In this document: piece after piece, positions 42,994 through 52,132 of the stretch | Numbering within the stretch: position 1 is the stretch's first letter | Layout of the letters: each line of letters opens with the position of its first letter | Assembly: GCA_934122275.1 (NCBI GenBank) | Contig: CAKOWI010000002.1 | Coordinates: 103,769 to 167,768, forward strand | DNA length: 64,000 nucleotides | Source of the DNA: an uncultured Bacilli bacterium | Lineage (GTDB): Bacteria; Bacillota_I; Bacilli_A; RF39; UBA660 | Direction: 5' to 3' | Notes under the pieces: model-generated | Database searches by the model: none | What the model was told of the DNA's origin: nothing | Seen by the model: only the letters and a program-made list of their open reading frames with translations | Position numbers and translations under genes: made by a program

Positions 42994-45150
42994 ATGATAC
43001 AAAAGGAAGAGGCGTATACGCTTGATGATTTATTAAAAAAAGCGGGTAGTTATATCAAAAATGATGATGAAATTGATTTAATAAAAAGAGCATACTTTTT
43101 TGCACAAAAAGCTCATGCTGGACAGCTTAGATTAACGGGTGATTCTTATATACTTCATCCTCTTAATGTAGCATTAATATTAACTGAAGTTTATGCTGAT
43201 AGTCAAACACTTGCAACTGCTCTTCTTCATGATGTAATCAATTTTTCTGATACTAAAATAGAGGATGTAGAAAAAGAGTTTGGAAGTGAGGTAAAAGAGT
43301 TAGTAGATGGTATATCTAAAATAAATAGATTATCACTTTCAGCTGATAATGAAGCATTAATTTCTTATCATAAAAAGATTTTAGTTGGACTTTCTGGAGA
43401 CGTTCGTATAATTATATTAAAAATAGCAGATCGTCTTCATAATATGAGAACTTTGTGGGCTATTCCTGAGAAGAAAAGGAAGGAAAAGGCACGTGAAACA
43501 TTAGAAATATTAGTACCAATTGCACACCGTTTAGGTATTAATCATATAAAAAGTGAACTAGAGGATTTATGCTTAAAGTACTGGAAACCTGATGTTTATA
43601 ATGATATATTAGAAAAATTAAGTGAATCAAGGCAGGAACTTGATAAATCGGTTGATAAGATGATGGAAAGTGTTTCAAAGGTACTTACTCAAAATGGAAT
43701 ACCTCATGAAATGAAGGGTAGAACAAAAAGTGTATACAGTATTTATAATAAATTACAAAAGGGTAAAACATTTAATGAAATATATGATATTTTAGCACTT
43801 AGATATTTTGTTAATACTGAAGCTGAATGTTATTTAGCTCTTGGACTTATTCATGCAAAGTTTAAGCCTGTTCCAAAAAGGTTTAAAGATTATATTGCGA
43901 GACCTAAAGAAAATGGTTATCAATCTCTTCATACAACTGTATTTGGTGTTGATGGAAAGCTTTTTGAAATTCAAATTAGAACTTATGAAATGGATAAGGT
44001 AGCTGAATATGGTTTTGCATCTCACTGGTCATATAAAGAACATGGTATTAATAAAACAAATGATATGGAGGAAAAGTTAAAATCATTTAGAGCAGTTATT
44101 GAACTTAATGAGCAGCAGGTAGAGGGTGAAGAGTTTGTAAATACAGTTAAAAATGAAGTATTTAACTCAAATAATATATATGTTTATACTCCAAAAGGGG
44201 ATGTATTTGAGCTTCCTCTTGGTTCTACACCAATTGACTTTGCATACCGTGTTCATACATCAGTAGGTCATCAAATGGTTGGTGCAATAGTTAATAATAA
44301 TATTGTTCCATTAGATTATAAATTAAAAGATGGTGACATAGTAAAGATAAATACTAATAAAAGTAGTGGCCCATCTAAAGAATGGATTAATATAGCATAT
44401 ACTACTAGTGCTAAAAATAAAATAAAGGCTTTCTTTAGCAAAATAGATAAAGAAGAAATTATTGCAAATGGTAAAGAACAATTAATTAAAACAATAAGAA
44501 GAAAGAAATTATCTATTAATGAAATAATGGATGATAAAAAAATGGAAGAAGCTCTTGATGAACTTGGTATAAATTCTGAAAATGATTTATATTACGATAT
44601 AGGAATTGGCAAATATAATCCTACAATGGTTATTAAGACAATACTTGGTGAAAAACAAGAAGAGCAAAAAATACTTGATAAAGTAATGAAGTATTCTTCA
44701 AAAGAATTAGAAGCTTTAGGTGATGTAATAATTGATGGAATGACTGATTTAAAAGTATCTTTTGGAGGATGCTGCAAGCCAGTTAAGGGTGATGATATAG
44801 TAGGATATATTTCTAAAGGTAATGGTATTACTATACATAGAAAAAATTGCCATAATATATGTGATGTAACAGATAGAATAATAAAAGCTAGTTGGAATGA
44901 ATTATCAAAGAAAAAATATGTTACTTGTGTTCTTATATATACTATAAAACAAGATAATATTCTTTTAGACATTATTTCTAAAACTACTTCTATGAATATT
45001 GGTATAAAAAGTGTAAATACTATAACTAATACTGACTATAATGTATATGATTTAGAAATACTTATAGAAGATATACAAAAATTAAATGACTATATTGCAA
45101 TTATTAGCCAGCTTCCTTTTGTTACATCTATAGAAAGAGGTAACAAATAA
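42994..45150 (+). CDS. rel: (p)ppGpp synthetase of the Rel family, altered hydrolase box
   Basis: 718-aa stringent-response enzyme with HD, synthetase, TGS and ACT domains. The synthetase half looks intact: GRTKSVYSIYNKL, DILALRYF, KRFKDYIARPKENGYQSLH (RXKD type) and EIQIRT. In the hydrolase half Arg46, His55, His79, Asp80 and the DRLHNMRTL motif remain, but the usual HDVVEDT reads HDVINFS, so the catalytic Glu-Asp pair is Asn83-Phe84. From known Rel structures this should impair ppGpp hydrolysis. TGS (VYTPKGDVFELP) and the CxxC zinc finger (GCCKPV) follow. The Bacillus neighbours recJ and apt are absent; dtd overlaps the stop by one base. Confidence 0.93.
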   Translation: MIQKEEAYTLDDLLKKAGSYIKNDDEIDLIKRAYFFAQKAHAGQLRLTGDSYILHPLNVALILTEVYADSQTLATALLHDVINFSDTKIEDVEKEFGSEVKELVDGISKINRLSLSADNEALISYHKKILVGLSGDVRIIILKIADRLHNMRTLWAIPEKKRKEKARETLEILVPIAHRLGINHIKSELEDLCLKYWKPDVYNDILEKLSESRQELDKSVDKMMESVSKVLTQNGIPHEMKGRTKSVYSIYNKLQKGKTFNEIYDILALRYFVNTEAECYLALGLIHAKFKPVPKRFKDYIARPKENGYQSLHTTVFGVDGKLFEIQIRTYEMDKVAEYGFASHWSYKEHGINKTNDMEEKLKSFRAVIELNEQQVEGEEFVNTVKNEVFNSNNIYVYTPKGDVFELPLGSTPIDFAYRVHTSVGHQMVGAIVNNNIVPLDYKLKDGDIVKINTNKSSGPSKEWINIAYTTSAKNKIKAFFSKIDKEEIIANGKEQLIKTIRRKKLSINEIMDDKKMEEALDELGINSENDLYYDIGIGKYNPTMVIKTILGEKQEEQKILDKVMKYSSKELEALGDVIIDGMTDLKVSFGGCCKPVKGDDIVGYISKGNGITIHRKNCHNICDVTDRIIKASWNELSKKKYVTCVLIYTIKQDNILLDIISKTTSMNIGIKSVNTITNTDYNVYDLEILIEDIQKLNDYIAIISQLPFVTSIERGNK

Positions 45151-45593
45151 TGAAAGTAGTACTTCAAAGATCTAATGAGTCGTGTGTTAAGGTAGATAAT
45201 AAAATAGTAGGAAAAATTGATAAGGGATATGTTTTATTAGTTGGTCTTACTAAAAGCGATACGATAGAAGATATCTCTAAGATGGCTAAAAAAATAGTTA
45301 ATTTAAGAATATTTACTGATGAAAATGATAAAATGAATTTGGATTTAAAGACTGTAGGCGGTAGTATATTATCAATTTCACAATTTACTTTGTATGCTTC
45401 TTTAGATGGTAGAAGACCATCTTTTACGGATGCTATGAAGTATGAGGATGCTAAAAAATATTATGAATTATTTAATGATGAATTAAGAGGGTATGATATA
45501 AAAGTGGAAACTGGTATATTTGGTGCTGATATGAAAGTTAATATTAATAATGATGGGCCAGTTACAATTATATTAGACAGTAAGGAGATATAA
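45150..45593 (+). CDS. dtd: D-aminoacyl-tRNA deacylase
   Basis: 147-aa dimeric proofreading enzyme that removes D-amino acids (and glycine mischarged on tRNA-Ala) from tRNA. It has the family start VVLQRSNESCVKV, the catalytic SQFTLYA loop and the NNDGPVTI cross-subunit GP motif. Typical length. The start overlaps the rel stop (TAATG), and the stop overlaps the next start in the same way, giving a tightly coupled rel-dtd-permease operon. The rel-dtd pairing is standard in Bacillota. Confidence 0.95.
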   Translation: MKVVLQRSNESCVKVDNKIVGKIDKGYVLLVGLTKSDTIEDISKMAKKIVNLRIFTDENDKMNLDLKTVGGSILSISQFTLYASLDGRRPSFTDAMKYEDAKKYYELFNDELRGYDIKVETGIFGADMKVNINNDGPVTIILDSKEI

Positions 45594-46651
45594 TGCAAAA
45601 GAAAATGAATTATAAATATATTAATATTTTATTATTGTTAGGCATTATATATCTTTTATATTTAATGAGCGGAGTATGGCTTAATGTAGTATCTAGATTA
45701 TTTACTATCATACTTCCTTTTTTAATTGGTTTTGTAATAGCTTATGCTCTTTATCCACTATTAAGATTTTTAATTAGTAAGAAGATTCCTAAAGCTTTAG
45801 CTGTATTTTTAATAATCTTTAGTCTTATATTAATAGCAGGATTAACAGCTTATTATGTAGTGCCACTATTTTTTAATCAGTTAGTTAACTTATTATCTAA
45901 CTTAACTAAAATATCTACTGATATAGCTACTAAATATGGTGTAGATATGGAAACTATTAATCAAACAATAAATATATATTCTTCCAAAATTATATCTAGG
46001 ATTGGTGAATTTTTCTCAAATGGTACTTTTATACCAGTTTTAAATAAGTCAATTGACTATATTTCAAAGGGAATAATTATATTTATTGTTTCAATATATT
46101 TTCTATCTGATATGCCTAATATAAGGTATAAAATAAAACGAATATTAAAGAAACGTGATATTAAAAAATATCATTTAATATCAAATATAGATAGAGAAAT
46201 AACTTCTTATCTAAAGGGACTTGGAATATTTATGGTAATTCAGTTTTTTGAATATACGTTTCTTTTCTTAATAATAGGACATCCTAACTTCTTATTGCTT
46301 GGTGTACTTGCATGTGTTACAACCGTTATTCCTTATTTTGGAGGTATAATTACTAACGTAATAGCACTATTAATAGCATCAGTTGTTTCACGTAAATTAT
46401 TTATTCTAACTCTTATAATTACTTTAGTATTTCCAAACATAGATGGATATATAATATCACCTAAAATATATGGTAAAACTAATCAATTACCACCTCTTTT
46501 AACTATATTTTCAGTATTTGCAGGTGGTGCATTATTTGGATTTATTGGTATTGTAATAGCAGTTCCTTTAACCATAATAATATTATCAATAATAAAATCA
46601 TATAAACATGAAATAGGTCACAAAATTAAAAGAGTAAAAGAAAATATATAA
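45593..46651 (+). CDS. AI-2E family transporter (PerM/YtvI-like permease)
   Basis: 352-aa polytopic membrane protein with about seven to eight helices. It has the PF01594 layout: two N-terminal helix pairs (FTIILPFLIGFVIAYALYP), a soluble central domain, then the SYLKGLG segment, VTTVIPYFGGIITN and GLFGFIG-like GALFGFIGIVIAVP. Members export small molecules or act as Na+/H+ antiporters; naming after AI-2 export is historical. AAGGAG lies before the start at the end of dtd. A terminator follows. Confidence 0.88.
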   Translation: MQKKMNYKYINILLLLGIIYLLYLMSGVWLNVVSRLFTIILPFLIGFVIAYALYPLLRFLISKKIPKALAVFLIIFSLILIAGLTAYYVVPLFFNQLVNLLSNLTKISTDIATKYGVDMETINQTINIYSSKIISRIGEFFSNGTFIPVLNKSIDYISKGIIIFIVSIYFLSDMPNIRYKIKRILKKRDIKKYHLISNIDREITSYLKGLGIFMVIQFFEYTFLFLIIGHPNFLLLGVLACVTTVIPYFGGIITNVIALLIASVVSRKLFILTLIITLVFPNIDGYIISPKIYGKTNQLPPLLTIFSVFAGGALFGFIGIVIAVPLTIIILSIIKSYKHEIGHKIKRVKENI

Positions 46652-46678
46652 ACTTCCTGTAAACCTGGAAGTTTTTAT
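46651..46678 (+). terminator. Intrinsic terminator of the rel-dtd operon
   Basis: AACTTCC (46651-46657) pairs with GGAAGTT (46667-46673), with T's following. Confidence 0.7.
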
Positions 46679-46773
46679 TATACTTTTTTATTATCTTATA
46701 TGTTATACTTATATTAGAAGAACAAACTAGTGTGATCTGTTTGTACTTTAATATAATACAAAGGAGAGGTAAT

Positions 46774-47964
46774 ATGGGATTTATAAAAGCATTTACCGGT
46801 GCATTAGGAGGCACATTTGCAGATCAATGGCGTGATTATTATATGCCTAGAACTGACGTTCCAGCTACAGCAGGATTATTTGAGGCTGTACCATCTGGAA
46901 CAAATAACGGAAGAGGAGAAAATACTAAGGGTAACAATAACATCATTAGTAATGGTAGTAAAATAATTGTACCTGAAGGAACTGCTCTAATCACATTACA
47001 AGATGGAGCTATAACAGGTTTTATAGCAGAACCAGGTGGATTTGAATTTAGATCAGATGATCCTAATTCAAAATCAATTTTTGCAGGAGATGGTATAATA
47101 GGAACTCTTGCTAAGGCAACTTGGGAAAAGGTTAAATTTGGCGGTCAACCTGCATCACAGCAATTAGCATTTTACGTTAATTTAAAAGAAATACCAAATA
47201 ATAGATTTGGAACTCAATCTGAAATATATTGGGATGATGCATTTTTTGGTACACAAGTTGGTGCTATAACTAGAGGTACTTATACATTAAAGATAGTTGA
47301 CCCTTTATTATTTGTAAAAAACTTTGTTCCATCAAAGTATTTACAACCAGGTGCACAACCATTTGATTTTGCTGATATGGATAATGATGCAGGAGCACAA
47401 TTATTTAATGAAGTAGTTGGTTCTTTATCAGCAGCATTCTCTAATTATACAAATGATCCAAGCATGGGAAATAGAATGTCAAAAATTCAAGGAGATCAAA
47501 TTGGATTTGCAAACGCAATGAGTAAAGCTGTTGAAGACGCTTATCAGTGGAAATCAACAAGGGGATTAGAAATAGTTAAAACAGCTATTTTAGCTATTGA
47601 ATATGATGATGATACTAAACAATTGATGAAAGATGTTAAAAAAGCAGATGCATTATCTGGAGCTCGTGGAAATGCATTTATGCAACAAGCTGCAGCACGT
47701 GGTATGCAAACTGCTGGTGAAAATGGTGGTGGCTCTGCAATGGCATTTATGGGTATGGGAATGCAGGCTGCTGGTAATATGATGGGACAAATGACTCAAC
47801 CTAATACTGATTCATCATATAAGCCAAATTTTGGAGCTCAAAATAACGTACAACAAGCACAAGATCCAACAACTAAATTATTAGAAATGAAAAAACTTCT
47901 TGATGCTGGAATAATAAGTCAAGAAGAATTTGATAAAGTTAAAAAAGATTTATTAGGTTTATAG
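46774..47964 (+). CDS. SPFH-domain protein with C-terminal SHOCT helix (YdjI-like)
   Basis: 396 aa; start ATG 46774 after AAGGAGAGG. The N-terminal half is an SPFH (stomatin/flotillin-like) domain: PEGTALITLQDGAI, PGGFEF, a beta-rich middle with WDDAFFGTQVGA, and a helical part. A Gly/Met-rich linker (MGMGMQAAG) leads to a SHOCT module (LLEMKKLLDAGIISQEEFDKVKKDLL). B. subtilis YdjI, with YdjG and YdjH, helps place PspA at stressed membranes. No pspA is in this window. The zinc-ribbon gene follows after one base, supporting a YdjI-YdjG-like pair. Confidence 0.88.
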   Translation: MGFIKAFTGALGGTFADQWRDYYMPRTDVPATAGLFEAVPSGTNNGRGENTKGNNNIISNGSKIIVPEGTALITLQDGAITGFIAEPGGFEFRSDDPNSKSIFAGDGIIGTLAKATWEKVKFGGQPASQQLAFYVNLKEIPNNRFGTQSEIYWDDAFFGTQVGAITRGTYTLKIVDPLLFVKNFVPSKYLQPGAQPFDFADMDNDAGAQLFNEVVGSLSAAFSNYTNDPSMGNRMSKIQGDQIGFANAMSKAVEDAYQWKSTRGLEIVKTAILAIEYDDDTKQLMKDVKKADALSGARGNAFMQQAAARGMQTAGENGGGSAMAFMGMGMQAAGNMMGQMTQPNTDSSYKPNFGAQNNVQQAQDPTTKLLEMKKLLDAGIISQEEFDKVKKDLLGL

Positions 47965-47965
47965 T

Positions 47966-49507
47966 ATGAATGATTTAAAGGAGCAATTAGTGGATAGTGC
48001 AAAAAGTAAAAGTAAAAATAAAAGTACTACTAGGGTAGTAAAAACTGATACAGAGGCTAAAAATGGACAAAATAAATGTCCTAAATGTGGTGCTACTGAT
48101 ATATCTGTTAATTCTAAAACTGGTAAATTAAGGTGTAATTTTTGTAGACATGAATTTGAACCAGAAAAACTAGAAGGAATGGAAACTGACTTAACGAAGT
48201 TAAGTGGTCAAATAATAGGCTCTGGTGCTCAAAATATTATAGCTGATACAAAAGATGTATTAACGTTTAAATGTAGTAGTTGTGGTGCAGAAGTTGTTAT
48301 AGATACATCATCTAGCATGACAGCTAGATGTCACTGGTGTAGAAATACTTTGTCAGTTAATGAACAAATTCCAAATGGTAGTGTTCCTGATGTAGTATTA
48401 CCATTTAGTGTCACTAAAGATGATGCAAAAACTGAAATTGAAAAGTTTGTTGGCAAAAGAAAGTTTTTCGCACATCCAAAATTCAGATTAGAATTTACAA
48501 CTAATAACATCATGGGTGTTTACTTTCCATATATGCTAGTTGATGTTAATGCACATGCATCATTTTCCGGTGAAGGAGAGCATGAACTTAGAAGTTATAC
48601 AGTTGGTAGTGGTGATAATAAAGAAACAAGATATGATGCTGAATTATATCATATAGAAAGGGATTTTGATATTGTAATTGATGGTTTATCTATAGAATCT
48701 AGTTTGGATAGATTAAACGTTAATTCGAAGGATAAGACTAATAATATAATTAATTCAATAATGCCTTTTGATACAGAAAATTGTGTTAAATATAATGCTA
48801 ATTATCTTAAAGGTTATACTTCTGAAAAAAGAGATACCAATATTGAACAAATAAGAGGTATAGCATATAATCAATCAAAAGATATAGCTAGATATGCTGC
48901 TAATGATTCTCTTAAAAAGTATGATAGGGGAGTTAACTGGAAAAATGAAGCATTTAACGTTAAGGGTGAACAGTGGAAAGCAGCATATTTACCAGTTTGG
49001 CTTTATAGTTATCAGCAAGTTAAAGGTGATAAAAAATTACTTCATTATGTAGCTGTTAATGCTAGAACTAAAGAAACAATGGGCAGTATACCAATTCATA
49101 TGCCAAAATTACTAATTGTTTCAGCATTTGTTGAACTTTTAGGTTATCTTGCTATGATTTTTGTTGATTGGGATTATAGCTTTATTTTCCTACTTTCAGG
49201 AGTAATTTACTTCTTAATTATGTATGCAAGATATCGTAATTCAAATGCAAGGCATACTTATGAAGTACAAACTAAAAAACAAGTATTTAATCTTAAGAAA
49301 GTTGATAATCTTATTAGAGTAGAAAGAGGTTTAAGAAACTCATCTATGTCTGGTGCTAACAACAAAAGATTAGATGGTCAACTATCAAATAATAAAATGA
49401 ACATATTAAATAAAGTAGTTGATAATCAAGTGTTTGATACTTTAACTAATAATAACCCGGTAGCGGATAAAATAAAAGATAAAATAAATAAACAGGACAA
49501 TAAATAA
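47966..49507 (+). CDS. Zinc-ribbon membrane protein (YdjG-like)
   Basis: 513 aa. Two zinc ribbons at the N-terminus: CPKCGATD...CNFCRHEF (about 33-63) and CSSCGAEV...CHWCRNTL (about 96-120). A central domain containing LPFSVTKDDAK and a WKAAYLPVWLYSYQ segment is followed by two membrane helices at about 375-420 and a basic cytosolic tail. This matches the TFIIB-type zinc-ribbon proteins encoded with YdjI-like SPFH proteins in Bacillota. The role in membrane stress is inferred from that pairing. Start codon has only a weak site, so translation is probably coupled to the SPFH gene. Confidence 0.82.
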   Translation: MNDLKEQLVDSAKSKSKNKSTTRVVKTDTEAKNGQNKCPKCGATDISVNSKTGKLRCNFCRHEFEPEKLEGMETDLTKLSGQIIGSGAQNIIADTKDVLTFKCSSCGAEVVIDTSSSMTARCHWCRNTLSVNEQIPNGSVPDVVLPFSVTKDDAKTEIEKFVGKRKFFAHPKFRLEFTTNNIMGVYFPYMLVDVNAHASFSGEGEHELRSYTVGSGDNKETRYDAELYHIERDFDIVIDGLSIESSLDRLNVNSKDKTNNIINSIMPFDTENCVKYNANYLKGYTSEKRDTNIEQIRGIAYNQSKDIARYAANDSLKKYDRGVNWKNEAFNVKGEQWKAAYLPVWLYSYQQVKGDKKLLHYVAVNARTKETMGSIPIHMPKLLIVSAFVELLGYLAMIFVDWDYSFIFLLSGVIYFLIMYARYRNSNARHTYEVQTKKQVFNLKKVDNLIRVERGLRNSSMSGANNKRLDGQLSNNKMNILNKVVDNQVFDTLTNNNPVADKIKDKINKQDNK

Positions 49508-49585
49508 TAAATTTCGTAAAAATATTTAAATTGATACTATATTTATTTTAAAAAATATAATATAATGTAAACATAGGAGGATATT

Positions 49586-50140
49586 ATGAAAATAGCATTA
49601 ATAATTATAGCAGTAGTTGTAGTACTTGTATTATTATACCTTGTATCTACATATAATATGCTTGTTAGCTTAAGAAACAAAGTAAAGGATCAGTGGTCAC
49701 AAATTGATGTTGTATTAAAAAATAGAAGTGATTTGATTCCTAATATTGTTGAAACCGTAAAAGGATATGCAAAACATGAAAATAATACTTTAAAAGAAGT
49801 AATTGAAGCAAGAAATAGTATGAATAGTGCATCTTCTGTTGAAGAAGAGATGAAAGCTTCTAACGAAGTTACTAAGGCATTAGGAAAGTTATTTGCATTA
49901 GCTGAAAGCTATCCAGAATTAAAAGCAAATCAAAACTTCTTAGATTTACAAAGTAAATTAAATGAAATCGAAGAAAAAATACGTTTTGCAAGACAATTTT
50001 ATAATGATTCAGTTTTAACTTATAAGAATAAAATTGAAATGTTTCCATCTAACATAGTAGCAAATATGTTTGGATTTAAACAAGAAGCATTCTTCGAAGC
50101 TAATGAAGAAGAAAGAAAAAACGTACAAGTAAAATTTTAG
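49586..50140 (+). CDS. lemA: LemA family protein
   Basis: 184 aa: one N-terminal membrane helix (1-23) with a short exported tail, then a cytosolic-type four-helix LemA domain with VKDQWSQIDVVLKNRSDLIPNIVETVKGYA and FNDSVLTYKNKIEMFPSNIVA-like signature pieces. Function is not settled; LemA genes commonly sit beside DUF2207 or TPM-domain genes, as here. AGGAGG precedes the start. A hairpin follows before the DUF2207 gene, so downstream expression may be reduced. Confidence 0.93.
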   Translation: MKIALIIIAVVVVLVLLYLVSTYNMLVSLRNKVKDQWSQIDVVLKNRSDLIPNIVETVKGYAKHENNTLKEVIEARNSMNSASSVEEEMKASNEVTKALGKLFALAESYPELKANQNFLDLQSKLNEIEEKIRFARQFYNDSVLTYKNKIEMFPSNIVANMFGFKQEAFFEANEEERKNVQVKF

Positions 50141-50163
50141 TCTACTATAAAAGTAGACTTTTT
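50139..50163 (+). terminator. Terminator-like hairpin between lemA and the DUF2207 gene
   Basis: AGTCTACT (50139-50146) pairs with AGTAGACT (50152-50159), then T's; possibly a partial attenuator inside an operon. Confidence 0.7.
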
Positions 50164-50186
50164 CTTTAAGAAGGGAGATGTAAGTA

Positions 50187-51911
50187 GTGAAAAAAATATT
50201 TAATTATTTATTATTAATTATTGTTATGCTATTTCCTATATGTGTTAAAGGTATAGAAATAGAAAGTGTTGATATAGCAGTAAATGTTGATAAAAATGGG
50301 ACCGCACACGTTACTGAAACTTGGAATAATCCGGTTCCAAAATCCAACGCTACAGAATTTTATAAAGCTTATGATAATTTAGATGGTATGAACATAACTA
50401 ATTTTAAGGTTAACTATAATAATAAAGATTTTGATTATAAAAGTAACTGGAATATAAATGCTTCTTTTGAAGACAAATCAAATAAAAATGGAATTTACTA
50501 TGAAAATAATAAAGTTGAATTATGTTGGGGTGTTACAAATTATGAATCTGGTACATATGTATTAACGTATGATATAGAAGGTTTTGTTTTAGGGTTAACA
50601 GATTCGGACATTATTTATTTTAACTTTATATCGAGTGGTAATGAGATAGGTGATTTTTACCTTAAATTAAATTCGGATTTTTACTTTGATAAGGACTTAC
50701 CAGTTTGGGGTTATGGAAAACGTGGTGTACCTACATATGTTTATGATGGATATATTGAAATAAAAACGGAAAATAAAATTGACAATAGCGAATATATAAC
50801 AATGCTTGTTAAATTTGATAAAGGAACATTTTACACATCTAATGTATCAGATAAAGACTTTAAATATTACTCTGATATGGCTGAAGAAGGAGCAATAAAG
50901 TATCAATCTAGTGATTCTACGACTTCTGGCTTTCTAAATACTTTATTACCAATCATTAGTGTTTTAGCTCCAATATTATTATTAGCGTTTGTCGCATTTA
51001 TAATAACTAAATCATCAAAATCACGTGCAGTTGTAGGTGGTGAAACACTTTTATTTGGTAAAAATGGTAGAGTTATACCAAAAAATATTCCGAATATAAG
51101 AGAAATACCATTTGATAAAGATATATATATGACCTACTGGGTAGCATTAAGTTATAGCATAAGTAGTAAAAAAACAGACTTTTTAGGGGCAATCCTACTT
51201 AAATGGATGTTAACTAAAAAGATTACTTTGCAAAAACAAGAAGTGAAAAAGTTATTTAAAACAGCTGAAGAAAGTGTAATTATATTACCTGAGAATCCTG
51301 TATTCGATAATTTACTTGAACTTGATCTTTATAAAATGTTATATGAAGCAAGTCATAATGGAATATTAGAATCTCATGAGTTTGAAAGCTGGTGTCGAGA
51401 TAATTATGATAGAATTCTTGGCTGGTTTGATGATGTAGCTAAAGAGGAAAATAAAAAGCTTATAAGCACGGGTAAAATACATGTTGAAAAAAAACGTACA
51501 TTTAAAATATTTAAGTCTAATACTTATAATGTAGATCCTTCAATGATTAATGAAGCAATTAAATTAAAAGGATTTAAGAACTTCTTAGATGAATTTTCTA
51601 GAATTGATGATAAAGAAGCTATAGAAGTTAACATGTGGGAATATTATTTAATTTATGCCCAAATACTTGGTATTGCTAATAAGGTTGCAAAACAATTTAA
51701 AAAGTTATACCCTGAAATAATTGAGAATAACGAATATGGATATTCATATGATGACTTTTTATTTATTAGTGCAATAAGCTATTCTGGTATTAATAGCGCT
51801 GTATCTTCTAGATCAAGAGCAGAAAGTTATTCAGCAGGTGGAGGAGGATTTTCTTCAGGCGGAGGCGGTGGCGGCGCTTTCGGAAGTGGTGGAAGCATGG
51901 GTTCGAGATAG
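50187..51911 (+). CDS. DUF2207 domain membrane protein
   Basis: 574 aa from GTG 50187, after AAGGGAGA. A signal peptide (about 1-22) is followed by an extracytosolic DUF2207 beta domain (IESVDIAVNVDKNGTAHVTETW), one or two membrane helices at about 250-275 and a cytosolic domain. The C-terminus is a Gly/Ser-rich tail (GGGGFSSGGGGGG), as is typical of DUF2207/TPM relatives. Adjacent to lemA, the usual partner. Exact function unknown; linked by context to the membrane-stress group. Confidence 0.88.
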   Translation: MKKIFNYLLLIIVMLFPICVKGIEIESVDIAVNVDKNGTAHVTETWNNPVPKSNATEFYKAYDNLDGMNITNFKVNYNNKDFDYKSNWNINASFEDKSNKNGIYYENNKVELCWGVTNYESGTYVLTYDIEGFVLGLTDSDIIYFNFISSGNEIGDFYLKLNSDFYFDKDLPVWGYGKRGVPTYVYDGYIEIKTENKIDNSEYITMLVKFDKGTFYTSNVSDKDFKYYSDMAEEGAIKYQSSDSTTSGFLNTLLPIISVLAPILLLAFVAFIITKSSKSRAVVGGETLLFGKNGRVIPKNIPNIREIPFDKDIYMTYWVALSYSISSKKTDFLGAILLKWMLTKKITLQKQEVKKLFKTAEESVIILPENPVFDNLLELDLYKMLYEASHNGILESHEFESWCRDNYDRILGWFDDVAKEENKKLISTGKIHVEKKRTFKIFKSNTYNVDPSMINEAIKLKGFKNFLDEFSRIDDKEAIEVNMWEYYLIYAQILGIANKVAKQFKKLYPEIIENNEYGYSYDDFLFISAISYSGINSAVSSRSRAESYSAGGGGFSSGGGGGGAFGSGGSMGSR

Positions 51912-51938
51912 TAAAACTATTTGCCCACTTAATACTAA

Positions 51939-51967
51939 TTGACTATTTTTAAAAAATATACTAAAAT
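51939..51967 (+). promoter_or_regulatory. Promoter of the hisS leader
   Basis: TTGACT at 51939-51944, 17-bp spacer, TAAAAT at 51962-51967. Confidence 0.6.
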
Positions 51968-51973
51968 ATAGTT

Positions 51974-52114
51974 ATGTTTTTAGTAAGAAGTGACAGCTTA
52001 CAATATAAATAAAAACAAAACAATTTAAAAGTTAAATAAAAGAGCACTTTAAGTGAAGTAGGGTGGCACCGTGGACTTATATAGTTCATCCCTACACTAA
52101 AAGGCTCTTTTTTA
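51974..52114 (+). promoter_or_regulatory. Short, probably degenerate T-box leader before hisS
   Basis: The T-box AGGGTGGCACCGTGG is at 52060-52074. Antiterminator arms GTAGGG (52058-52063)/CCCTAC (52090-52095) and GTGGACT/AGTTCAT are clear. Only about 85 nt of RNA precede the T-box, with one small GTAAG/CTTAC hairpin and no recognisable stem I or His specifier loop. The T-rich arm GCTCTTTT (52104-52111) pairs with AAAAGAGC (52038-52045), enclosing rather than competing with the antiterminator. Confidence 0.6.
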
Positions 52115-52132
52115 TGTAAAAAGGAGGAAATT

